This document shows positions 46,520 to 57,000 of a DNA stretch of 64,000 nucleotides, piece after piece. This stretch comes from Branchiostoma belcheri (lineage: Eukaryota; Chordata; Leptocardii; Amphioxiformes; Branchiostomatidae): assembly GCF_001625305.1 (NCBI RefSeq), contig NW_017804242.1, positions 2,223,682-2,287,681 of the forward strand, in the 5' to 3' direction. The notes under the pieces were generated by a model. It did not search any database. It was not told where the DNA came from and saw nothing but the letters and a program-made list of their open reading frames with translations. The translations under genes were made by a program, and so were the position numbers. The stretch's first letter is position 1; each line of letters begins with the position of its first letter.

Positions 46520-48430
46520 GCATCAGTCGATGATTTCTTGCGTTTGAGTTGAATCATTGTCCCGTTGGGCAGATCTAGATTTCCAATTGACATTTGTCAT
46601 CTATTAATATTAAGTCGAAAGTTGTCTTTTACAGTTCCGCAACCTTCTTCAAATAATATCATCTGTGCGAATAAACAAAACGGATAATTCGCACAATGCA
46701 TCACTTCTAATGGGGGAAAGGCATGGTTGCCGTCCCAATTAAAACGGGCATCGTTGCTGTCTCCTAACTGTTTAAAAAGACTAGAACAGTTATAGTGACA
46801 CAGACATTCTGTCACTGAATGCTTCCTCTGGGTTTCGATGACAACGCGTTACGATCGAAATTTGTTCATAAAGTGGTTTGTGGCTGGGTGGAAAAATACT
46901 CATAATGTTACGTGTCAGATTGGGAGCAATAGGTGAAGTAAGTAATGGTCATGACCAGATTATCAGTTACAGTCAGTGCATTATTTAGGTTTATTCGGGT
47001 GGACAACATAAACACACGAGACCGTAGTAAATTGAGAAATACGTTGTAGTTCGTTGAGTTTCAATGTAGCCGATTGTCAGAGAGTCTGACTATTTTACTA
47101 AGTGCACGGAAATGGGTAATTGCATCAGACATCACGTGACACTGTCGTAAGCTATGATGTTTGTTTTGCTGAAATGTTGCTCCTCCCATGTCAGATGTTA
47201 AAGTTCATAGTTCAATGGCCCCAGTGAACGGACAGGTTAGACTTGATTTGATACAGAAGGAATTGTATGTGACCTCGCATGTTGCCTTGTACGGCAGCCT
47301 AGACGTGTTCATTATTTTTAGTATTAAAAGATTAAGATGTCACGCGCAAAGTTTCAGCCGTTGGATGGCTGAGTTTCAGTGATGCATTGTAAAGCTTTAG
47401 ATCTAGAATTTAGTGTAGAGCGATTACTGATGAGAAAGATAACATCGAAGTATGGTCAGAGGTCACCATGACCATAAGTCTTCAACCTTGCCAAATGGTG
47501 CGATATTTGTCAAGGTCACAATAATTGAACTGCAGAACCTGCGCGTGCCTCGCTCTACTTTTAACAAACGTCGAGAAAGTCCTCACATACACGTGCAGCA
47601 CGGCCATAGGTCACTATGGGTAAGACTCTTCGACCCTGCCAAACGGTACGATATTTTCTCACTTTTAACATGACCAGATCATGACATATCAAAAACGTAA
47701 GTCCCACTGCAGTACAATTACAAGCTGTCAGGTGGTCCGAAATCTGATCATTTCGAGGTCTTGTTAAGGCCTACGAACAAACGTAATATGAAGACAACTC
47801 ATCTAAGCCTTCTTGAGTTATGGTGTTATCAGACGGACACGCGCAAGAAAGCCCCCGAAAACATAACACGACCTTTTGGCGAAGATATTTTTGTTTGCCA
47901 ACAAAGTCTACGTGAGTGCGGCGCGGGAACCTCTGCAGCCGGCCTGGTCGGTCACATGAGCCTGTGTCCGGTGGGCTGATCCATTATGATTGACGATAAC
48001 CTTCGTAAACATTCATATACATGTAAACGTGCACGTGCTAGGCACCAGGTATGGCCTGCGTCAACCACTTTCAAACAAATTCATCCCCATGGCTGCTAGC
48101 CCCCTCAGTATGGCTACCTTTATCCCTAATACGGTTTGGTTGAGCAAGATAACATTAAGAAGATCGGGATCTGCAGTTGAATAGAAGAGGAGCTAATTCA
48201 ATGTTTTGTCCTATAACCAAGGAGGTGTAAACCGTCTTGCTATATCCAAGACGCACATCACGTTCAAATTGGTTTCGTATGTCCAGCAGAAGATAGTGAA
48301 TCATGGTGTACAGTGACAACTAGATGACTTTCAAATGCAAGGCGCTAAGAATGAAAGGCTTTCAGGTCAACTTCAGATTGCTAAGTTAACCATATTTGCC
48401 TTTATAGATTCCGTTTGTTTTACGCAAAAA
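46520..48430. other. Intergenic sequence between lysozymes C and D
   Basis: Homologous to the B-C spacer: 3'-flank block at about 46830-46975 and upstream block at about 47880-48070 (CCTGTGTCCGGTGGGCTGAT). No LINE is present, which makes this unit shorter (4.2 kb against 6.9 kb between start codons). No gene is seen. Confidence 0.55.
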
Positions 48431-48479
48431 TAGAACTATGCAAAGATCCGGCCACCGCCAAGTCATGGTCACGAATGTG

Positions 48480-48487
48480 TATAAATA
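48480..48487 (+). promoter_or_regulatory. TATA box of lysozyme D
   Basis: TATAAATA, with GCAAAGATCCGGCCACC upstream and AACTCGTCCGTCGAAGACTA downstream. Confidence 0.8.
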
Positions 48488-48572
48488 CAGGGCTTCTACA
48501 CCGTTATAACTCGTCCGTCGAAGACTAGCTCAGATCCTGTTGTGTCCCTTACAAGCTGCTGAGGAGTCCAAG

Positions 48573-50208
48573 ATGTTTCTGGCTGTGGTTCTGCTGGGGT
48601 TGGTGTGCGTGGCGAATGCCAAGACCTACGAGCGCTGTGAGCTGGCGAGAGAGCTGGTGTCTCGTGGTCTGACTTCACAGTCTAATGCCGGCGACTGTAA
48701 GTACTCGGTCTTAAAGTTAACATTTCATGTCCGAGTTGCCAATTTAGTACTGACTTGTGGCCACCAAAATATCTGTTCGGAGATTTATCAGCTTCCGAAC
48801 AAGGCCACACACTTGTTGCATCTCGCTATTTGGTTATCTTTTGTAAGAGGACCCACAACGCATCGGCTTTTGGAAAGATGTGCTATGTACAAAGGCCCAC
48901 AACGACAATATGTGAAAGATGGCCATGGGTTTCTTTTTTACGAGCGCCGATTCACTCTTCTCATGGGTTCCTGATCACGACTTTATAGCTTTTAGGTTAT
49001 TTTGTTGTATTCCATATATACCTCTAATGTTGGGATTGATTGAAAATACGTAGATCTGACAATAAAGGCAATAAGCACGAATGAAAACAACTGCTGACGA
49101 AGCACACATGGCACTCCCACAGGGATCTGTCTGGTGCAGCACGAGAGCGGCTTCAGGACCGGCGTGAGGGGCGGCCCCAACTGGGACGGTTCCTACGATC
49201 ACGGGCTGTTCCAGATCAACGACTACTACTGGTGCGACAACGGCGGACCACACAACGACTGCGGCGTTTCCTGCTCCAGTAAGTCATGGGAAAATACACC
49301 ACATATCATCTGATGCCCTCTTTTAAGTCTCATGGTTCAAATCACGTGAATCATGAGCGCCACCGAACATTGGTAGATATAGATAATCCAGTTGTCATCA
49401 AATGCAAATGGGTGTAAGATTTATATGAATCTGGCGGTGATTTTATGTAAATGCAATGTCAGGGTAGAGACTCCGATCTGGTAGAATCGGCGATTCTACC
49501 GTTAGATATAATATAGAGTTCGCGATCGGAGTGTTTGAGTTTCTTTTGACAGACACTCCGATCGGGTTCTCTACCAGTAGAATCACCAGTTCCCCAAGAT
49601 CGGAGTATCTACCCTGACAGATACTTGTTGTTGAACATTACAATTGCTACATTATATTACATTTGTTAGTCTTTTTTTTGTGGCCAATTCACATGTTATT
49701 ACCATATTTGCTGTTGATGTACTCACTTTTCCTCATCTCGCACCATCTCAGACCTCCGTGACAGCAACATCGCTGATGACGTGCGCTGCGCCAAGCTGAT
49801 CTACCAGCGTCACGGCTTCTCTGCCTGGTCAGTTCTCAGTCCTGTCGTTTTAGTAACGAGTAACGACACCGTTTTATCTTAAGTTTATATAATATGTATC
49901 TTATTTATTGTTTGATTGGTATACGTAGTAATACGTAGATTTTGGTTCCTTGTATGTATTAACATGTAATATTTGCACATGTATTTTGTCGTTTTTATTG
50001 TTGCTATGGTTTCGAGTCCTAACGAGACCCTAAATAGGGTTGGTAACCTGTGCACGAACATTGCCTGTGCAATCCAGGAAGTAACGCAGGCGTTAAATAC
50101 AAACATTGATCGTACAAGGCAATAAAGAACCTGTAACTCTCCGACAGGTACGGCTGGCAGAACAACTGCCAGGGTAGCGTCAGCAGTTACGTCAGCGGCT
50201 GTTGGTAA
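48573..50208 (+). CDS. c-type lysozyme D (secreted)
   Basis: Four exons in phase, 138 aa: 48573-48696, 49123-49278, 49752-49827 and 50148-50208. Signal peptide MFLAVVLLGLVCVANA; mature start KTYERCELARELVSRGL. Catalytic Glu in CLVQHESGFRTG and catalytic Asp in NWDGSYDHGLFQIN, as in copy A. Exon 3 (LRDSNIADDVRC) also matches copy A, whereas copies B and C share LRDNSIADDVRC. The C-terminus differs from the rest (NNCQGSVSSYVSGCW) because the last exon is three bases shorter and diverged. Intron 2 carries a small transposon (49457-49619). The poly(A) signal is at 50347-50352. Confidence 0.95.
49457..49619. mobile_element. 163-bp element with terminal inverted repeats in lysozyme D intron 2
   Basis: Left end TGTCAGGGTAGAGACTCCGA and right end TCGGAGTATCTACCCTGACA pair over about 20 bases with one or two mismatches. 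Internal CACTCCGATCG and CGATCGGAGTG add a second stem. It has no coding capacity and is absent from the same intron of copies B and C. Confidence 0.75.
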
Positions 50209-50346
50209 ACATCACGTCATCATCACGTCACCGTAGGGGCGGAGTCGTTCGTACGTCGTCATGACGTCACATCGACTCCAGCACACGTCACGTCACGGCA
50301 ATTCGTTCTGATTCTCCGTGTTTCGATCTTTGATAGGAGTCTCATG

Positions 50347-50352
50347 AATAAA
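50347..50352 (+). terminator. Poly(A) signal of lysozyme D
   Basis: AATAAA in CTCATGAATAAAGCATCAGT. Confidence 0.75.
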
Positions 50353-50797
50353 GCATCAGTCACATATTTTTGCGTGTGAGTTTGAATCATTCTACCGTCG
50401 GACATATGGCTAGGTAGAACGTGCTGAACAAGTTACTGCCACAAACTAAATGTTATTTAGATTTTCACGAGTGACTTTATACATAATATTCTGACAAATA
50501 AAAGTAATACATGCACCCTAAGTAATAGTTGTATTTCCCTGTTGATTTCCACTACTCCACACCTCCCCAAATAATGTTGTCCTCGCAAATAAGGAAAACA
50601 CCTAATTTGCATAATATATGAAATGTCATTTCTGAGTACAAATCATACAAATCTCAAGTCACCCTTTTTAACAATGAGTTACTCTAACTGTTGCTAACTT
50701 TACATTTTGTTACAGTCGTCTTTGTTCACTGAATATTGAATATTGATCAATGAGTTTTTATGTTGTAGGTTTTCATTGGTGTTACAATTATTTTAAT

Positions 50798-51025
50798 CAC
50801 TGTTGCAGAATTCAAGCTTTGTTCCAACACAAGAAAGGCACTCACCATGAATTTTCGGTCGATCTGGTCAACCTCATCATATGTGTGATGCAATTGCTGA
50901 CGTCGGAAGCGTGATGACGCCTGGAGTGAATAAAAAAAATGCGGGAATCTCCCTCCGTCACGGTTCAGAGAGGGTCGATGAGTTCCTTTCTTGTGTTGGA
51001 ACAAAGCTTGAACTCTACAACTGTG
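50798..51025. mobile_element. Inverted-repeat element between lysozyme D and the GPCR gene
   Basis: CACTGTTGCAGAATTCAAGC then TTTGTTCCAACACAAGAAAG on the left pairs with CTTTCTTGTGTTGGAACAAA then GCTTGAACTCTACAACTGTG on the right, about 50-base arms with few mismatches. The 130-base loop contains a well-formed but unassigned minus-strand exon-like segment (acceptor at 50921-50922, donor after 50846, 25 codons). Confidence 0.75.
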
Positions 51026-51069
51026 GATTCTATCAACCCAGGTAAGCTTTCATTCGAATACTTTAAACG

Positions 51070-54000
51070 CTATTCTATATAGACATCCATGGATGCGTTT
51101 CCATTCTGCTGTTCCCGCGAAGAACTCTCCGAATTGGACTCACTCGGACTGGAAGTGGACTTCCCTGTTGAAGACTTGGTGGTTGTTTGAGAGTCTCCCG
51201 CGCAACAGCCGCAATACCTGTGAATTAAGGAGAGCATGTTTTTATATTTTGCAATTGTCTGACCCTGATCTTTTCCCTCATGGCCTCAATGAAAAGCGGC
51301 CAGCAATTGGCGGATTTGAGTATTTCATGAAGAATCAGAGGCTCGGGTAAATAAAGGAAGAAACAAATGCTTTTTTACAATGAACTCTACTTTCTTTCTG
51401 TGATCCAGATAATGGTATCGATGTCGTTATTTCAATGAATGACTGGCCACCATCCTTTAATACAGTGTCTGTCTGTTACAGCACTAGTTACCATGGCGGC
51501 AGCCGTCTGGTTCAGGTCATTGACCTTATGTGTTTGGAGAAGTAGACAACTAAAACAGCCAGAATTGGACTGTTCTACTTACTTGAACCACAGGTTCTGC
51601 ACTTCCTTCTGCCTCAGACAATGGAAGATGAAAATGAAGAATCCTTGCAGGGAGTTGAAGATGCAAAACAAGTAAGAAAACACAATCCTTCCGTGACTGG
51701 AACACAACGGAATGATAAAATGTAAATGAACATACAAACATACATACCTGTTGGAATAAGTACAGCACAGCAAAGGAAATTAACTTGTACATGTCTGTAC
51801 TGATATTTATGTCATACCTGGCCCACGATAACGTTCGGGCGCTGTCGTTCTGGCTTCCAAACGTTCCATAGAATGATTCGAACGCGTTTCGTGTGCGCCA
51901 CTTTCGAAAATTCGAATAATGGATTCGAACGTTAGAATTCATCTTGTTACAATTTTTGATTTAGGGACAGCAAATGTTCTCAACTATTGGCAATTTCGCA
52001 TTGAAATGTGCGTTTTCCTGGATGACGGGTATGGCATGAATGAAATCTGACTGAAAAATTCATATCTGAAGCTCAAAACCCGATCAGGCTCAATATTGAA
52101 TATGACTTATCTGGATTCCTGACCTGATCATGAAGAATCCGAAGACCCAGGTGAGTCCGACCAGCACCATGACGGCGATGGCGATGCGCAGGTTCTGCCT
52201 GGTCGCGCCGCTCTCTGGGTCTGCAACTCGTCCTGCGGAAAGGTGGCAGTGAATCAAAATTAGAGTTGTAAATATGGGCTACAAAGGTTGTGTTACAGGG
52301 AAGGTAACGTTACTAATAGGGGCTGTCTTGATTAAGAAAACAGAAAAGGCATGCCGAACTAAAAGTTACAATTGATGCCAATATTCCAGTGGCAAGAAAT
52401 GCAAGGCTTATCGATTACATGCATGATTCAAGACAATTGAAATGACAGACACAAGACAAATATAATGCCTCCAACATAACACGTTACGTAACGCAGGAAC
52501 ATATTTTTGAGAACTGACCGTCGGTCCTCCCTCCACAGGCCAGCTTGCCGATGACCACGATGTACACAATGACGTTAAACAGTAGCACCAGTCCGGCAGG
52601 CAACAGGACACCGTAGTACAGCTGGTTACCCTGCAGCCAGCAACTAGGCAAGAAAAATGGATCCCGTCAAAAATTTCATTAGGTTGATGAATGATTGAAT
52701 AGCAAAGTATTCACAACCACTTATATATCTTCATAAAGACTATAGAGAACTTTGCTATAAAAATGAATGATAGAAACCACTTCGACATAGAAACCCGTAC
52801 CCGAATGGGTCTTTGAGAACAAGTTGTAACAAGGGACCATTTGATTTTTTTTATGTTTCTCTCGTTGACTATATCGACATCATTTCCCTGATTTACAGAC
52901 ATTTAAAGTGGACGGAATGGAAACTAACAGACAGTGAAAAGAAAAACTTGCATTTGACTACACATGTACAAGGAGTTGTGTCAAATGGTGGAATGGCTTA
53001 CATGGGAGAAAACGTTTATCTAGATAGTATAACTTACATGTCAGTGCTCCTGTAGGTCTCCTGTCCATAAGGATATGTGCTGGGCACATCCACAACCAAG
53101 GTGGCGATGGCAATGATCAAAGGAAGACCTGAAGTTTGCATTACATTAGCTGTATATTAGGATATTTGCCCAAATAAATACAATGTCTCAAATGAATACA
53201 ATGTCTTAATGACGACCAAATTATAATGAAGATGGAGATAAACTTCATAGTTGTGCAAGCAGCAACAATAATTAACATCATAACGACAAAAAACTTCCCA
53301 GTGTGTACTCGTAAATCAATTATAGATATGACAGTCAAAATACGATTCTACCCACCCCACGCAAATATGGCAGCCTTGAGTATGAGTCTTGAAACGTGTG
53401 CCCCCAACACTATGACGAAGGCCAGATACATGTTGAAGGCTTCCACGGCCATCCACATGAAGGCAGCCAGGAGGAAGTAGTGCAGGAGGAACGCCACGAC
53501 GGTGCAGCCCACCGGAGAGTGGGTAGCGTCGATGCCGGCCAGGAAGAGGATGAGGGTTGCCAGCAGGGCGATGCACAGGTTGGCGAGGATGTGCTGCGGT
53601 CGGGTCTGGCGAAGCTGCCTAAAACATATGATAAAATTAACCTTAGATCTTCCAGTCCTCCTGTGCCTACAGGCACCCTAGACATCAAGTTTCTATCTCG
53701 ACTGGATGGCAGGTGCCTCCTCTGCATCTTTCCATGATAAACTTAATTGCATAACAATTGTGCATGGTACAGGGTATGGCAACTACTGGTACATACATGT
53801 AACTACAGGTCTGTATGTGTTAGGCTAATCTAGATAATACGACTGTCCATGAGAACAAATTCCGCTATGCATTAGCATCGAAACAGATTACCTGACTGAA
53901 GTAACTACCCAAACAACTTACTTGAATATAAGGTAGGAGAGGAGAGTTAGGCTGAGGCCTGTGATGGACAGGGCAATGCCGATTGTACTGATCAGATCCA

Positions 54001-57000
54001 GGGCAAAGCTCTGCAAACCGCCATAGATGTCCTGAAATAAAACATGAGTGTTCGCAGCCATTATAAAAGTACGAGCATCTTAGATTATGACACGTCTGAG
54101 ATGGAAAGATAAAAAAAAGCAAAAAGCATATGGTACAGCAACCAACCACAACTGAGGTGAAACATTATGCTTTTTCAAGTAGTAGCTATAGCTACTACAA
54201 ATAGTGGAACGCAGCTTCGCTACAGCTCGGGAGCAAATTTTAATGGGGAGCAAACTTAACACTGCCATCACATAGTTCCACATATTTATACTGAACTCCT
54301 TGGGTTTTCATGAAAAGCACTGAATACTCTGATATACAAGCTGACAAACCTACCATCAAAACAGCGAAGTTGGTAAGATGGTTGCAGTGGCACACCGCCC
54401 TGCCGTTGTCGATCCCGGCAAAGGCACACCCCTCGGCTGACCAGGCGCCGGTCCCTCCTGCAGCCATGAAGTCCCAGTAAACACACCTCACGTTCTTCAC
54501 TGTGGTGTTTGTACCGTTTTGAACCTGTGGAGAGATTGGGAGCATTGACGAAGACTATCACTTTCAGACGAATACAATTCTTAAAAAAAAGTGTTTGGCA
54601 GCTATAGTTTCTCTTTTGCATTTGATCTCCAATCTTTAAATGTGCTGCAGCTTCTATTTTCGTTGTGTCAATTATGTTCTAAAGATCAAAATGAAAATAG
54701 CAATGTCAGAACTGATAGATGGGGTCTATAGAGTACTGGTTATCATTTACGTAAATTACTTCAGAAATTTCATTGTAGTTTTTAAACACACTTTACTTAT
54801 AGTCATACTCATCTGCCAGCAAGACTTCTAAAGATAGTATGTCCTATTGAACTATTTACTTACAAGAGGAATGTATCTTGTCACTACCGGGCTGGACAGA
54901 TTCTTGAACTCGAAGCCGGTGACCCTACTGGCGATGACCCTGCTGTTGACCCTGGTTGTCGTGCCGGCTGAGGTCTGGTTGGACTGGAACAACCGGCTGT
55001 TTCCGTAGACGATGAAATTCAGACGAACTTGCATGTCGCCGGTATCTTGGGAAATACAAACCAGAGAATATATCACTTTTCTTGAAAATAATGTCTTTAA
55101 ATATAACAAGTTACTCATCGTCATGTCAGGTCTGGGGCCTAGGTGTTTCACCAGATTGTCCCTCGATTTTCGTCTCATTTACTCATAATAAAGTTGCTTT
55201 TAACAAAAGGAGACGATTCATGAATATTTCTTAAGACAAACTTACTCTGTGCCAAAAGCCTTCAGGTGCGCATGCTTCGCTTGTGTATACAATGTACCAA
55301 AAATAGTTAGCACAGGCTATATACCAGTATCAGCTGTCGCGTGCCCTAGGAGAGCACATTTTACTTAACATTACGCATATCCAACTTTTACAGAGCAATT
55401 TCCTCTGTCAGAAATAAACAACAAGCCATTCAACACCCTATGAAAGGGTGTGAAAACATCTATTAGCGATCCCCGCATTGAAGGGGAGTAAGTTGAATAC
55501 ATACAAAAAGATTATAGAAAAGATGAACCAACCAGGTATACTTTTCTTCAGGATGTCGGCGGCAGGCAAGACTATGGAAGCATCCACCTGATCAGTGGGG
55601 ATGGAGGAGGAGTCAGAATAGGACCGCACCAACCCGTCCTCAAGGTCTTCACTGCCGTCAAGCAATGCGAAACCAACACTGAAATAAAACAAACGAGGCA
55701 CTTCAGGAGTCATAATGATGATTTGACTGTCCGACGTGTCAGTTACGGGACTGAGTGAGTGAGTGAGTGAGTGAGTGAGTGAGTGAGTGAGTGAGCGAGC
55801 GAGTGAGTGAGTGAGTGAGTGAGTGAGTGAGTGAGTGATCAGTGAGTGAGTGAGCGTGTGAGTGAAGATGTGAGCGAGTGATCAGTGAGTGAGTGATCAG
55901 TGAGTGAGTGAGTGAGTGAGTGAGTGAGTGAGTGAGTGGAGAGAGTGAGTGATCAGTGAGTGAGTGAGCGTGTGAGTGAAGATGTGAGCGAGTGATCAGT
56001 GAGTGAGTGATCAGTGAGTGAGTGAGTGAGTGAGTGAGTGAGTGAGTGAGTGAGTGAGTGAGTGAGTGAGAGGCAGTAGTGGCCAATGTCTAAAATTACC
56101 TGTTAACCAGTTCTGCAGCTCCGATCTGGTAGGTTTCCACACCGATGTTTTTCTCGATGCGGCGGAAGCGGTTTGATGTCAGATTTACTCGGTCATTGAA
56201 CTGCTCAATAGCCCGCACAATTCTGAAGAAAAAAAACACAAATAAATTCCACTAGTAGTATACAAAGTGAAATATTCGTTACTATGATACTTTAAATTCT
56301 TTTTCATATTGTAGAGACACGAATACTTACAGGAATCTTCCACCTAACGTGATCTAATGAGTCTATACCTTCTTGGTTATTAAATTTGAATTATGATTAA
56401 GTTATTATTTTACCATACATGTAGCCTTTATTGCTTTTGTAAGACAATTATTTTCTGAACAATACATCCACGATGAGAATGTACCAGCTATAAATGTATC
56501 TCCTTAATGATCTTGTAATGACCAATCAATACTATTCAGCATTACTTACCTAGAGAGAGATTGATTGTTGGCTTGACTCTGATACAGAACGTCATCATCA
56601 CTGTTCATGATCTGATCAACCGACACGACCAAGGAATAGCCGACCTGGAGGTTCAAGCAGATATGAGCTTTCATGAAATAAAATCGTCTGAAATATTGCT
56701 ATACTGACATACATGCAGCCCGTATCCATTAAGACTTGTTACTTACACGAAAGCGCCGTGAATTTTCATTCAATTTAGCAAAACGAAATCAAACCATACA
56801 TGTTTACTCAGTTCATCATACAACGGCCGGGTAGCCATTCAGCCAGTAGAAGCTGCTTCCAATGGGGCCCAATGGGACATTTACACAGGACAAACATGAT
56901 TACATTTAGTCAAACAAAAGGTGGACAACAGCCGAATAAAATCCTATGCGTCAAAACAAAAGCATGTCCATAAATCTCAAAGTCGTCATAACGTTACAAT

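Noticed and set aside
55739..56086. Open frame of repeated SLTH
   Set aside because: Translation of a GAGT microsatellite in a GPCR intron.
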